A DNA stretch of 64,000 nt, from NCBI RefSeq assembly GCF_021764745.1, contig NZ_JAETXX010000001.1, positions 682,001 through 746,000 of the forward strand, written 5' to 3'. A model generated the notes under the pieces. It ran no database searches and was not told the DNA's origin. It saw nothing but the letters and a program-made list of their open reading frames with translations. Positions 1-8,676 of the stretch are shown here, one piece after another (the first letter of the stretch is position 1; every line of letters begins with the position of its first letter). The position numbers and the translations under genes were made by a program. Source of the stretch: Joostella atrarenae. GTDB taxonomy: Bacteria; Bacteroidota; Bacteroidia; Flavobacteriales; Flavobacteriaceae.

Positions 1-1
1 T

Positions 2-115
2 GGTAAGTGGTTTTTTTGGAATGATAACACTTTAAAAGAAGTAAATTATCAAGATAATAGGATTACAAATGTTACCACTTGGAATAGTTCAAATCCTGTA
101 GTGATTAACAACTAG
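2..115 (+). CDS. C-terminal end of a YwqK-like (MORN-type repeat) protein, truncated by the window edge
   Basis: Only the last 37 codons are present, in frame 2, ending in TAG at 113-115. The peptide begins GKWFFWNDNTLKEV and continues with tyrosine, asparagine and threonine-rich residues. The G-x-W-x-x-W-N/Y-x-N-x-x-L pattern is that of one repeat of the YwqK family (toxin-antitoxin-like MORN variant repeats), which Flavobacteriaceae often carry as secreted or lipid-anchored proteins. The stop is followed at once by a strong hairpin terminator, which supports this being the true gene end. The family call rests on one repeat, so it is tentative; nothing about substrate or role can be said. 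Confidence 0.55.
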   Translation, partial: GKWFFWNDNTLKEVNYQDNRITNVTTWNSSNPVVINN

Positions 116-138
116 AAAACATAATAATAGAAGATTAG

Positions 139-170
139 AAAAACCATGCGAAAGCATGGTTTTTTTGTTT
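139..170 (+). terminator. Rho-independent terminator after the YwqK-like gene
   Basis: An 11-bp perfect stem (139-149 pairs with 154-164) closes on a GAAA tetraloop, and its T-rich 3' arm runs on through TTGTTT. It lies 24 nt after the stop codon and separates that gene from yicC. Confidence 0.85.
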
Positions 171-238
171 TTTAGGAATATTTATTCATAAATAATGAGA
201 GTACTCTAGATTATGGTTTTTAAAACTATACTATTTTG

Positions 239-246
239 TACTTTTG
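239..246 (+). promoter_or_regulatory. Probable -7 promoter element for the yicC-gmk-nadD operon
   Basis: TACTTTTG matches the Bacteroidota -7 consensus TAnnTTTG exactly and sits 20 nt before the yicC ATG. No clean TTTG is found 19 bp upstream, only a GGTTTT stretch, so the -33 half is weak. Confidence 0.4.
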
Positions 247-266
247 TCGACAGATAAAACAGAATC

Positions 267-1139
267 ATGATACATTCAATGACCGGTTTTGGGAAGAATA
301 TCATTCAGCTTCCTTCAAAAAAAATCACAGTAGAGTTAAAATCATTAAATAGTAAAAATTTAGATCTAAATGCTAGAATACCTTCTGCATATAGAGCTAA
401 AGAGATAGAGCTAAGAAATGTAATTGCAAATAGCCTTGAAAGAGGAAAGATAGATTTTAGTCTTTTTGTGGAGGTAACGGGAGAGGTTTCTAATACGCAA
501 GTAAATGTGAATGTTGTTAAGCAATACATGGAACAATTACGTGCGGTGAATTCTTCTAATTTCACTGAAAATGATGATGTTGAGTTATTGAAGATGGCTG
601 TAAGAATGCCAGATGCATTAAAGGCAGAGCGTGAAGAGATTGATGAAGAGGAATATAAAATAATTAAGAATGCTGTAATTGAAGCGCTTAAAGATATTAA
701 TGTTTTCCGTGCGCAAGAAGGTGCTGTTTTAGAAAGAGATTTTGTTTCTAGAATTGAAAGTATACTCTCTTTGCTTAAACAAGTTGAGGTTATAGATGCT
801 GAAAGGCTAGCCGCTGTTCGTGAGCGTTTAGATAGAGCTGTAGCAGATATAAAAGAGAATGTAGATGAAAATCGTTTCGAGCAAGAGCTTATTTATTACT
901 TAGAGAAATTCGATATTACAGAAGAAAAGGTGCGTTTAGCAAACCATTTAGATTATTTCTTAAAAACGCTTAATTCTGATGGTTCCAACGGGAAAAAGCT
1001 TGGCTTTATTAGTCAGGAAATAGGAAGAGAAATAAATACCATAGGTTCTAAAGCTAATTATGCTCCAATGCAACAATTAGTAGTTCAGATGAAAGACGAA
1101 TTGGAGAAAATTAAAGAACAGATGTTAAACGTATTGTAG
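267..1139 (+). CDS. yicC: YicC/YloC-family endoribonuclease
   Basis: The 290-residue product has the usual family length. It opens with the family signature MIHSMTGFGK and the N-terminal YicC domain covers about residues 1-155; the C-terminal DUF1732 part (about 205-290) contains the conserved stretch GREINTIGSKA and ends in a charged helix. E. coli YicC and its relatives are cytoplasmic endoribonucleases linked to stationary-phase physiology and small-RNA turnover; that role is carried over from the family, not shown here. It is the first gene of an operon with gmk (46-nt gap) and nadD (45-nt gap). The yicC-gmk order is widely conserved, which supports the call. ATG 267 is chosen because the family motif starts at residue 1. 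Confidence 0.93.
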   Translation: MIHSMTGFGKNIIQLPSKKITVELKSLNSKNLDLNARIPSAYRAKEIELRNVIANSLERGKIDFSLFVEVTGEVSNTQVNVNVVKQYMEQLRAVNSSNFTENDDVELLKMAVRMPDALKAEREEIDEEEYKIIKNAVIEALKDINVFRAQEGAVLERDFVSRIESILSLLKQVEVIDAERLAAVRERLDRAVADIKENVDENRFEQELIYYLEKFDITEEKVRLANHLDYFLKTLNSDGSNGKKLGFISQEIGREINTIGSKANYAPMQQLVVQMKDELEKIKEQMLNVL

Positions 1140-1185
1140 TATTTACAAGCGATAATAAATATTTTTAAAGCAAAATAAGTCACCT

Positions 1186-1785
1186 ATGCAAGATCGTAAT
1201 ACCGGAAAGGGAGGAAAACTAATTATATTTTCAGCTCCTTCGGGGAGTGGTAAAACAACCATTGTAAGGCATCTGTTAGAATATCCTGAATTAAATTTAG
1301 AGTTTTCTATTTCTGCTACTTCAAGAGAAGCTAGGGGAGAAGAAGTGGATAAAGAGAATTATTATTTTCTTTCACTGAAGGATTTTAAAGATCATATTAA
1401 GAATGACGATTTCTTAGAATGGGAAGAAGTCTACCGAGATAATTTCTACGGAACATTAAAGAGTGAAGTGGAAAGAATCTGGGCGCTAGGAAAGAATGTT
1501 ATTTTTGATATTGATGTTTCTGGTGGACTTAGAATAAAAAAGAAATTCCCAGAGCAGACACTTGCTGTATTTGTAAAACCTCCAAGTGTAGATGAGCTTA
1601 AAATAAGACTTAAGAAAAGAAAAACAGAAAGCGACGATAAGATCAATATGCGTATCGCTAAAGCTTCTGTGGAGCTAGCAACGGCTCCTCAATTTGATAA
1701 AATCATTAAAAATTATGATTTGGATGTTGCAAAAAAAGAAGCTTACGATCTTGTAGCAGATTTTATAGGTTTAGATAAAAAGTAA
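1186..1785 (+). CDS. gmk: Guanylate kinase
   Basis: Cytoplasmic kinase that phosphorylates GMP (and dGMP) with ATP to give GDP, an essential step in guanine nucleotide supply. The 199-residue product is of normal length. Its P-loop APSGSGKT lies at residues 17-24. The GMP-binding region follows as SATSREARGEEVDKENYYFL from about residue 43, the counterpart of the family's T-T-R-x-x-R-x-G-E-x-x-G-x-x-Y-x-F block; here the usual paired threonines are A-T-S. A lid segment rich in Arg and Lys lies near residues 140-160. The start is ATG 1186, giving a ten-residue tail before the core strand. It is the second gene of the yicC-gmk-nadD operon. Confidence 0.96.
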   Translation: MQDRNTGKGGKLIIFSAPSGSGKTTIVRHLLEYPELNLEFSISATSREARGEEVDKENYYFLSLKDFKDHIKNDDFLEWEEVYRDNFYGTLKSEVERIWALGKNVIFDIDVSGGLRIKKKFPEQTLAVFVKPPSVDELKIRLKKRKTESDDKINMRIAKASVELATAPQFDKIIKNYDLDVAKKEAYDLVADFIGLDKK

Positions 1786-1830
1786 CCACTAACTTTTTAT
1801 AAGAGCCAAAAAGAGTATATAAGAATTTAG

Positions 1831-2415
1831 ATGAAGAAAATCGGGTTATATTTCGGAACATTCAATCCTATCCATATGGGGCATTTGGTTATCGCAAATC
1901 ATATGGTAGAGTTTAGCGATTTGGACGAAGTTTGGCTTGTTGTTACTCCTCATAATCCATTAAAGAAGAAAAGCACTTTGCTAGATAACCATCATCGTTT
2001 GGAAATGGTTTATCGTGCTACAGAAGGTTATAGCAAGCTTAAACCAAGTGACATTGAATTTGGATTACCGCAACCTAATTATACGGTAAATACGCTTGTA
2101 TATTTAAAGGAAAAGTATCCTAAACATCATTTTTCTTTAATCATGGGAGAAGATAATCTTAAGAACTTTCATAAATGGAAAAATCATGATGTTATCTTAA
2201 AAGAGAATGATATTTATGTTTATCCACGTATTACAAAGGGGCAAACAGAGGAGAGTAGGTTCGATTCACATCCTAGTATAAATAAGGTAGATGCGCCAAT
2301 TATGGAGATATCTTCTACTTTTATTCGTAATGCAATTGCAGAACAGAAGAATATTAAACCTTTACTGAATGCTAAAGTTTGGGAATATATTGATTTAATG
2401 AATTTTTATAAATAA
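1831..2415 (+). CDS. nadD: Nicotinate-nucleotide adenylyltransferase
   Basis: Catalyses NaMN + ATP to deamido-NAD in NAD biosynthesis, in the cytoplasm. The 194-residue product carries the nucleotidyltransferase N-terminal motif GTFNPIHMGHL at residues 9-19 with the catalytic HxGH at 15-18, and the C-terminal ISSTFIR motif (S-S-T-x-I-R) near residues 162-168 that binds the ATP phosphates. Length and motif spacing are normal for NadD. It closes the yicC-gmk-nadD operon. The 156 nt between its stop and the convergent BON/LysM gene contain only a weak GAAG/CTTC hairpin on this strand and no convincing terminator. A 3-hydroxyanthranilate dioxygenase gene 13 kb away would feed the same NAD pathway, but the two are not linked. 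Confidence 0.95.
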   Translation: MKKIGLYFGTFNPIHMGHLVIANHMVEFSDLDEVWLVVTPHNPLKKKSTLLDNHHRLEMVYRATEGYSKLKPSDIEFGLPQPNYTVNTLVYLKEKYPKHHFSLIMGEDNLKNFHKWKNHDVILKENDIYVYPRITKGQTEESRFDSHPSINKVDAPIMEISSTFIRNAIAEQKNIKPLLNAKVWEYIDLMNFYK

Positions 2416-2517
2416 ACTAAAAATATCCTCTAAAAAGAATATAGGAAGCTGAAAACTTCTAATTTTCTTGTGTACAGAATTTATTTTTAAAATTCCTTCA
2501 ACCTTTAATTTGTGCCA

Positions 2518-2549
2518 AATAAAAAAGCCCAGATGTAAAATCTGAGCTT
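2518..2549 (-). terminator. Rho-independent terminator of the BON/LysM gene
   Basis: Read on the minus strand, GCTCAGAT pairs with ATCTGGGC (one G-U pair) around a short loop and is followed by a run of T. It lies 22 nt beyond the stop of the gene ending at 2572. Confidence 0.75.
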
Positions 2550-2571
2550 CGAAATGTATTTTAAGTCAAAG

Positions 2572-3069
2572 TTATCCTTTTATAACAGGAATACGTAAAA
2601 CTTGACCTGGGTAAATCTTATCAGGATCGGTTAGCATAGGTTTGTTAGCCTCAAAAATCTCAGGATATTTCATAGCATTCCCGTAGAATTTTTTAGCAAT
2701 TTTTCCTAATGTGTCTCCGCTTACAACTGTATGAAATTGTGCTTCTGGCTCTACATTTTCAACATCTAGTAAATCATCTACAACAGCTATTCCAGCGCTA
2801 TTTCCTACAACTAAAATAACTTTTTCTTTGGTACTTTGATTAAATGCTTTTCCTCTTACCGTAGCAGTATCTCCAGAAATTTCAATATTTAAAACTTCTA
2901 CTTTTAAGCCTAAATCGCCGATAGTTTCAGTAAGACTAGCTGCTGCTGCTGTATTTGCCGCTTTTATTGCAGCTGCTTTATCTGCTGCTGCTTCCGCAGC
3001 TTCTTCTGCTGAAGTTTTTCCTCCGAAAATCTTTGCTCCAGCATCTTTAATAAATGAAAATAATCCCAT
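2572..3069 (-). CDS. kbp: BON and LysM domain protein, Kbp/YgaU-like
   Basis: The 165-residue product has three parts. An alanine-rich helical segment lies at about 18-45; a BON domain at about 50-110 contains VRGKAFNQSTKEKVILVVGN; a LysM domain at about 113-162 contains FHTVVSGDTLGKIAKKFYGN and ends KIYPGQVLRIP. This order is that of E. coli Kbp (YgaU), a cytoplasmic potassium-binding protein. The N-terminus MGLFSFIKDAGAKIFGG has no signal peptide, again like Kbp. It is monocistronic with its own terminator. The potassium-binding role is transferred by architecture; the protein could instead be a general envelope-stress LysM protein. ATG 3069 fits the family N-terminus. Confidence 0.85.
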   Translation of the reverse strand: MGLFSFIKDAGAKIFGGKTSAEEAAEAAADKAAAIKAANTAAAASLTETIGDLGLKVEVLNIEISGDTATVRGKAFNQSTKEKVILVVGNSAGIAVVDDLLDVENVEPEAQFHTVVSGDTLGKIAKKFYGNAMKYPEIFEANKPMLTDPDKIYPGQVLRIPVIKG

Positions 3070-3196
3070 TGTTTATCTTTTTTTTAAATTGAAAGTTAAC
3101 AGCTACCAATTTACGAAAATTATCACGCCAAAACAAAGAATTTATTCAATATAAAGAAGGATATATAAACAATTGGAAGTATAATTTTCGACAAAG

Positions 3197-3240
3197 AACA
3201 AAGCCGCCTTTTGAAATATCAAAAAGCGGCTTTGTTTAAA
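3197..3240. terminator. Hairpin with terminator-like shape in the kbp-gpsA intergenic region
   Basis: AACAAAGCCGC (3197-3207) pairs perfectly with GCGGCTTTGTT (3226-3236), and after one C/A mismatch the inner TTTTGA pairs with TCAAAA. Both flanks are A/T-rich, so it could stop transcription in either direction. No annotated gene ends here: it is upstream of both divergent neighbours, so what it terminates is unclear. Confidence 0.55.
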
Positions 3241-3436
3241 ATAACCAACCAAAAAAATCAACTAACTTTACTTAATTATATAGAACAATTCTATACTTAC
3301 TAAACGGTGTATTTCAACATATAATTGTATGAGAACTCATAATCTATTGTTAAAGATGTTTTAATACTTTCTTATTTGTAAATAAAAAATTAAACTACTG
3401 ATAATCAATAAGTAATATCATATTTTAAAAATTAAT

Positions 3437-3444
3437 TACATTTG
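3437..3444 (+). promoter_or_regulatory. Probable -7 promoter element for gpsA
   Basis: TACATTTG fits TAnnTTTG exactly. Transcription would begin only a few nt before the ATG at 3453, which favours the in-frame ATG at 3468 as the real start. No TTTG at the -33 position is seen. Confidence 0.4.
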
Positions 3445-3467
3445 ACTTTTAAATGAATGAAAAACGG

Positions 3468-4469
3468 ATGAATAATACGATAAAAGTTGCTGTTTTAGGT
3501 GGCGGTAGTTGGGCTACAGCATTAGTGAAAATGTTGTGTGAAAACTTAGATGAAGTAGGTTGGTATATGCGTAATGAAAATGCTATAAACCACATTCTAA
3601 CAAATCAGCACAATCCAAATTATTTGAGCTCTGTAGAGTTTAATACAGACAAGCTGAAGCTTAGTAAAGACATAAATGAAATCGTGGAATATGCTGATTA
3701 TCTTATTTTCGCTATTCCATCTGCTTTTTTACATGAAGAGCTCACTAAATTAACAGCCTCTCTAGATGATAAAGTGGTTTTTTCAGCAATTAAAGGGATT
3801 GTTCCTGAGTGCGGACTTATTGTAGGAGAATATTTTAATGAGCTTTATAAAGTTCCTTTCTATAGAATCGGAATCATTACCGGGCCTTGCCACGCTGAAG
3901 AGGTTGCTTTAGAACGTCTTTCATACATTACGGTGGCTTCTTCAGACGAGAATAAAGCGGTAACATTGGCAGATAAACTCGCTGGACCATATATTAAAAC
4001 TAAAATTAGTGATGATATTATAGGTACGGAGTATGCTGCGGTGCTTAAAAATATATATGCTATTGCCGCAGGAATTGCTCATGGATTAGGTTATGGAGAT
4101 AACTTCCAATCTGTTTTAATGAGTAATGCTATCCGAGAAATGAAGCGTTTTATTAAGAGGATTCATAAAATGAAGCGTAATATTAACGATTCAGCCTATT
4201 TAGGAGATCTTTTAGTTACTGGATATTCGATCTTTAGTAGAAATAGAATGTTTGGAAACATGATCGGAAAGGGGTATACCGTTAAAAGTGCGATGATGGA
4301 AATGAATATGGTTGCTGAAGGGTATTATGCTACAAAAAGCGCTCATATTATCACATCAAAGCAAAAACGTAAGTCTAAAACTCCAATTATTGATGCAGTT
4401 CATGCTGTACTTTATGAAGGAAAAGACCCTAAGCAAACGTTTTTAAAGTTAACTGAAAAATTAGATTAA
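3468..4469 (+). CDS. gpsA: NAD(P)H-dependent glycerol-3-phosphate dehydrogenase
   Basis: Reduces dihydroxyacetone phosphate to sn-glycerol-3-phosphate for phospholipid synthesis. The Rossmann motif VLGGGSWATA lies at the N-terminus; further GpsA landmarks are FSAIKGI, the GPCHAEEVA block and the catalytic-lysine helix beginning VLKNIYAIAAGIAHGLGYGD. Length (333 residues from this start) is normal. An in-frame ATG at 3453 would add MNEKR, but the -7 box at 3437-3444 would then leave almost no leader, and the A-rich stretch before 3468 resembles other starts in this window, so 3468 is preferred. It converges on glpD, the enzyme that runs the opposite reaction, across a shared terminator. Confidence 0.95.
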   Translation: MNNTIKVAVLGGGSWATALVKMLCENLDEVGWYMRNENAINHILTNQHNPNYLSSVEFNTDKLKLSKDINEIVEYADYLIFAIPSAFLHEELTKLTASLDDKVVFSAIKGIVPECGLIVGEYFNELYKVPFYRIGIITGPCHAEEVALERLSYITVASSDENKAVTLADKLAGPYIKTKISDDIIGTEYAAVLKNIYAIAAGIAHGLGYGDNFQSVLMSNAIREMKRFIKRIHKMKRNINDSAYLGDLLVTGYSIFSRNRMFGNMIGKGYTVKSAMMEMNMVAEGYYATKSAHIITSKQKRKSKTPIIDAVHAVLYEGKDPKQTFLKLTEKLD

Positions 4470-4492
4470 CAACGACAGTTATATACTTATTT

Positions 4493-4540
4493 AAAAACCC
4501 ACTAGTTAATTCTTTATAGAGGAGCTAGTGGGATTTTTGT
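4493..4540. terminator. Bidirectional terminator between gpsA and glpD
   Basis: CCCACTAG (4498-4505) pairs with CTAGTGGG (4525-4532) around a 19-nt loop. T-runs follow on both strands (ATTTTTG on plus, GTTTTTAA on minus). It sits between two convergent genes and can serve both. Confidence 0.8.
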
Positions 4541-4545
4541 TGAAA

Positions 4546-6201
4546 TTAGTTTTTAATTTCACTGTGCTTTTTAATCAGCATTAAAATTTCATCTCTATAT
4601 TTTTCTACTTCGGATATTTCAACATTAAACAGCTCTTTGTATTCTTGAAGTATTGCTGGAAGATATTTTTTAACACTTTCAATATCAAAATACATACGCC
4701 CTGTTCTTCGGATAAAGAAATCTATTGGGTTTTCTACAAGTTCGTATTTTGCCGAAAATAAAAATTCTGCTCTTAGGAGTTTCTGGTAGGCATCACTATC
4801 GATAAGTTTTTCATAAATTTTTAAAATCTCATCTGTTTGCTTACCGTATGTAGTCACTAAATATAAAGCGTCATATTTTGAGAATCCATCGTCTTGAAGA
4901 CGTTTGTATAGTGCCTTTTTATATTTTTTTACTTCTTTATAGTTTTTCCATGGTCCCCCAGAAAGAGGTATTTTATCTGTGTTGCATTTCGGAATTTTTA
5001 TAGAAAAATCTTCCTCAATCCTTTTAGTAACTTTATCGACAGTACGCTCGGCCATTTTTCGGTATCCAGTGAGCTTTCCACCAGCAATACTTATAAGTCC
5101 GCTTTCAGAAATAAAGATTTCATCTTTCCGAGATAACTCTGAAGGAGATTTGCCTTCTTCATGAATTAAAGGTCTTAAGCCTGCCCAAGTAGATTGGATG
5201 TCTTTCAATGATAAGTTCACAGTTGGAAACATATGGTTCACTGCTTCAATAATATATAAAGCATCAGTTAAATTGGTATAGACTTCATTTTTATTCTCCG
5301 TGTAGTTTGTATCGGTGGTTCCTACGTATGTTATTTTACCTCTCGGAATTGCAAATATCATTCTGCCATCTGGAACATCAAAATATACCGATTGCTTCAC
5401 TGGAAACTTCTCGTGTTTAAAAACGAGATGTACTCCTTTTGTAAGATGTAAACTGTCTCCTTTTTTGGAGTTGTTTATAAGGCGTAAATCATCCACCCAA
5501 GGTCCAGTAGCATTGATTACATATTTAGCATGGATTTCATATTTATCTCCAGTTGTATTGTCTGTTACGGCAACACCCTTTACTTGCCCATCTTCATATA
5601 AAAAATCATTTACTTGGGTGTAGTTTATTGCTGTTGCATCGTATTGTAAGGCTGTTTTAATATTTTCTAAGGTTAACCGAGCATCATCAGTTCTATATTC
5701 AGCATAATAACCCGCACCTTTTAAAATTTTCTTCGGAAGCAAGGGTTCTAAAGTCATTGCCTTTTCTTTATCTACCATTTGCCGCTGATCTTCATCCTCT
5801 ACTTGTGCTAATAAATCGTATACTTTTAATCCGATTGAAGTGAGCCATTTTCCGTAAGATCCATTCTCAACTAAAGGGAGTAACATTTTTTCAGGAATTA
5901 CCAGATGCGGCGCTAGTTTATGTACAATCGCTCGCTCTGTACCAACTTCCTTTACAAGCCAAAAATCGAACTGCTTGAGGTAGCGTAGTCCGCCATGAAT
6001 AAGTTTGGTAGACTTACTACTCGTTCCTGAGGCGAAGTCTTCTTTTTCTACAAGAGCCACTTTTAATCCCCTTGAAGCGGCATCTAAAAGTATTCCAGCA
6101 CCTGTAATACCACCTCCAATAACGATAAGGTCGAATGTTGTGCTTTTTAACGTTTCTGTTATTTGTGCCCGTTGGAGATTTGAGAAGTTATATAATTTCA
6201 T
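4546..6201 (-). CDS. glpD: FAD-dependent (aerobic) glycerol-3-phosphate dehydrogenase
   Basis: Oxidises sn-glycerol-3-phosphate to dihydroxyacetone phosphate at the inner membrane, passing electrons to quinone. The 551-residue product has the FAD-binding dinucleotide fold DLIVIGGGITGAGILLDAAS starting near residue 24, followed by the family signature FASGTSSKSTKLIHGGLRYL near residues 56-75. The middle carries the DAO oxidase fold with GPWVDDLR and GGKLTGYRKMAE, and the C-terminal helical DAO_C domain is present. No glpF or glpK is adjacent, so glycerol uptake is encoded elsewhere. It starts 48 nt downstream of the pbpC stop on the same strand and may be either read from the A2M-pbpC operon or from its own promoter; no clear TAnnTTTG box is seen in the gap. 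Confidence 0.95.
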   Translation of the reverse strand: MKLYNFSNLQRAQITETLKSTTFDLIVIGGGITGAGILLDAASRGLKVALVEKEDFASGTSSKSTKLIHGGLRYLKQFDFWLVKEVGTERAIVHKLAPHLVIPEKMLLPLVENGSYGKWLTSIGLKVYDLLAQVEDEDQRQMVDKEKAMTLEPLLPKKILKGAGYYAEYRTDDARLTLENIKTALQYDATAINYTQVNDFLYEDGQVKGVAVTDNTTGDKYEIHAKYVINATGPWVDDLRLINNSKKGDSLHLTKGVHLVFKHEKFPVKQSVYFDVPDGRMIFAIPRGKITYVGTTDTNYTENKNEVYTNLTDALYIIEAVNHMFPTVNLSLKDIQSTWAGLRPLIHEEGKSPSELSRKDEIFISESGLISIAGGKLTGYRKMAERTVDKVTKRIEEDFSIKIPKCNTDKIPLSGGPWKNYKEVKKYKKALYKRLQDDGFSKYDALYLVTTYGKQTDEILKIYEKLIDSDAYQKLLRAEFLFSAKYELVENPIDFFIRRTGRMYFDIESVKKYLPAILQEYKELFNVEISEVEKYRDEILMLIKKHSEIKN

Positions 6202-6249
6202 CTATTGCTTTTTCCTTTAAGAAATATACAATTTTTACGCTTCTAAATA

Positions 6250-8676
6250 TTAAGAAGTTTTTTCAATTTCTATATGAACCGTTTTTTCATTTCCTAGCTC
6301 ATCAATAACGGTAATTCGATGTTCCCCTTCAGAAGGGAGAATAGCTATTTCATGGAAAGTTTTCGTTTCCCCAATATAAACATCATCTAAATACCAAAAA
6401 ACCGTTGCATTCCTTCTAGGATGAACAATTTTACAAATAATTTCATTCGTTTTTCCACGGAAACCTTTGGTAAGAATAATTTTATTATTGTTTTTAGGGT
6501 ATATAAAATCCATTAAAAGTTCGTCATTATTTTTGCAAGCGATATTTAGCGGAGGTATACTTTTATAATTTGCATTGCTGCTTTTGTAGTAAAACTCCAT
6601 TAATGGGGGTAAAACAAACCAAGATTCTGTAATTATTTTATCCATTGGATAACATGAGTTATTCACTCTAAATTGCTTTTTAGCATCCAAATGGATGAGC
6701 CTATGATAAGGGCAGACCTTAAAATTAGTTCCTGAAATTGGAACTTTTACCTCCGTTTTAGGACAAATTGGAGCGGCTAAATAACCGCTATCACTACATA
6801 CTTTTATTGCTGCCAACGCATCAAAAGGAGTATCAAACCAAGTGGTTTTTGGAAGAGCGTCAAAAACATCAAATAATATTGGAGCCGCACTGTTTACACC
6901 CGTTAGTTCAGGCCTTCCTTCGCCATCGGCATTTCCAACCCAAACGCCAACTAGATATTTTTTGGTAACTCCAATAGCCCAAGCATCTCTGTTTCCATAA
7001 CTGGTTCCTGTCTTCCAAGCAATTTCTTTTGAGGAATCGAAAAATTCCCAAGCCTCTTCCCCTTCAGGACGATTTACTTCTTTTAAAGCTTCAAGGGTTA
7101 GAAAAAAACTACCCGCATCGAAAACGGATTTTTCTTGTGTCTTTTTTCCGAAGTTATATTTTTTCTGTTGAAGGAAAATAGGATCTCCAAATTCATTTGA
7201 AAAATATTCACTTGATGTTTCTGTATAATGATTTACAGTCGAAGCCATCCCAGCATAAGCCTTGCATAAATCCCATAGATTACTCTCTGCACCTCCTAAA
7301 ATGAGGGAAAGACCGTAATAATCGGAGGATCTATTAATGTCTTTTTGATTAAAATACTTTAATTGTTCTCTAAATTTATCTAAGCCATAATCTTGTAATA
7401 AGCGTACCGCGGGAACATTTAAAGAACGGGCTAATGCTTTTTTTGCTTGTACAGCGCCAGTATATTGTTCGTTATAATTGGTGGGTTTATAACCTGCAAT
7501 TTGTGTAGGCACATCGGCAACTAGCGTGTTAGGAAGTAACTCACCGCTATCTAACATAGCAGCGTATAAAAAGGGTTTTAAAATGCTTCCTGTGCTGCGC
7601 GGTGCCTGAACAATATCTACATCTTTTTGATGACTTTTGGTTGTTGGAGTGTTTCCCACATATGCCAATACTTCTTTGGTTTTGATGTCTAAAACGAGCA
7701 CACCAGCATTAAAAACTTGATTCTGACGTAATGTTTCGTAATGCCTCTTTACAATATTATTGGTTCGCTTTTGAAGTTCATAATCTACAGTAGTCTTTAG
7801 TTTTTTTCCTCTTTTCTTCGTCGCTGTATATTGTAAAAAATGTGGTGCTAATTGAGGTAATGCGTATGGCTTCTCTGGTAGAGTTTCTGTTATCGCTAGT
7901 TTATAAGTTAGGGAATCTATAATGTTTTCTTGATGTAGCTTTTTTAGTAACCGATTTCGTTTTTCTAATAAACGTTTTTTATTTTTTCCTGGATAAATCA
8001 GTGCTGGAGCATTTGGCAATACAGCGAGAGTAGCACTTTCTGCCCATGATAATTTATCTGCTGGGATCCCAAAATAGCGCCAAGAAGCAACCTCCAAGCC
8101 AACTACATTTCCACCAAAGGGGGCATGAGCAGTATACAGGCTTAAAATCTCTTCTTTATTATACCTAAGTTCTAAACGGGTTGCCTGGATGAGCTCTATT
8201 ATTTTTTCAAAATAGGTTCTTTTCTTACCATCTCTAGAGAGTCGAATTACTTGCTGTGTAAGCGTACTTCCTCCGCGAACAACTTTTCCAGATTTTACAT
8301 TAGCAATAAAAGCTTTTACCATAGAAACAGGATTAAATCCTGGATGGTTATAAAAATAGCCATCTTCAAACTGTGTAATACACTGTTTGAATTTTATAGG
8401 AACGCTATCGCTTGCAGGAAATCTCCATTGCTCATCACTTGCAATTTGAGCCCCTAATAACCGTCCTTCACGACTCTCAATAACCGATGAGGTTGGATTG
8501 TTAAAAAGTTGCTTCGGAAGTGCAAAATAGTATGCAATTAACAATCCAATAATTACAACACTTTTTATTCGGTGTTTTACGAACAAAAATGTTAGTATTC
8601 GATTAATTTTTGATGTCTTCCCGTTTATGGAGTCGCTTTTAGGTTCTTTATTTTTTATTGAACTACTTCTACCCAT
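6250..8676 (-). CDS. pbpC: Penicillin-binding protein 1C (bifunctional transglycosylase/transpeptidase)
   Basis: The 808-residue inner-membrane enzyme polymerises lipid II and cross-links peptidoglycan. One N-terminal membrane helix lies at about residues 36-54. The GT51 transglycosylase domain follows, with its catalytic Glu in FEDGYFYNHPGF near residue 102 and the GGSTLTQQVIRLSR motif. The transpeptidase domain has the S-x-x-K serine motif in RSTGSILKP near residue 363 and the KTGTS motif near residue 555. The C-terminal 90 residues form the Ig-like BiPBP_C domain typical of PBP1C. The first 22 bases overlap the end of the alpha-2-macroglobulin gene, so the two are translationally coupled, the same pairing as E. 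coli yfhM-pbpC. In E. coli PBP1C is thought to repair the wall; that role is inferred here. Confidence 0.95.
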   Translation of the reverse strand: MGRSSSIKNKEPKSDSINGKTSKINRILTFLFVKHRIKSVVIIGLLIAYYFALPKQLFNNPTSSVIESREGRLLGAQIASDEQWRFPASDSVPIKFKQCITQFEDGYFYNHPGFNPVSMVKAFIANVKSGKVVRGGSTLTQQVIRLSRDGKKRTYFEKIIELIQATRLELRYNKEEILSLYTAHAPFGGNVVGLEVASWRYFGIPADKLSWAESATLAVLPNAPALIYPGKNKKRLLEKRNRLLKKLHQENIIDSLTYKLAITETLPEKPYALPQLAPHFLQYTATKKRGKKLKTTVDYELQKRTNNIVKRHYETLRQNQVFNAGVLVLDIKTKEVLAYVGNTPTTKSHQKDVDIVQAPRSTGSILKPFLYAAMLDSGELLPNTLVADVPTQIAGYKPTNYNEQYTGAVQAKKALARSLNVPAVRLLQDYGLDKFREQLKYFNQKDINRSSDYYGLSLILGGAESNLWDLCKAYAGMASTVNHYTETSSEYFSNEFGDPIFLQQKKYNFGKKTQEKSVFDAGSFFLTLEALKEVNRPEGEEAWEFFDSSKEIAWKTGTSYGNRDAWAIGVTKKYLVGVWVGNADGEGRPELTGVNSAAPILFDVFDALPKTTWFDTPFDALAAIKVCSDSGYLAAPICPKTEVKVPISGTNFKVCPYHRLIHLDAKKQFRVNNSCYPMDKIITESWFVLPPLMEFYYKSSNANYKSIPPLNIACKNNDELLMDFIYPKNNNKIILTKGFRGKTNEIICKIVHPRRNATVFWYLDDVYIGETKTFHEIAILPSEGEHRITVIDELGNEKTVHIEIEKTS

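Larger units (their letters stand above)
3070..3452. other. Gene-free interval between the BON/LysM gene and gpsA, with two inverted repeats
   Basis: About 380 nt without a credible reading frame. It contains a GC-rich hairpin at 3197-3240 (listed separately), a short AT-rich inverted repeat at 3279-3295 (TATAGAA, 3-nt spacer, TTCTATA), and a -7-like element just before gpsA. It holds the control regions of two divergent genes and possibly a small transcript. Confidence 0.5.
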
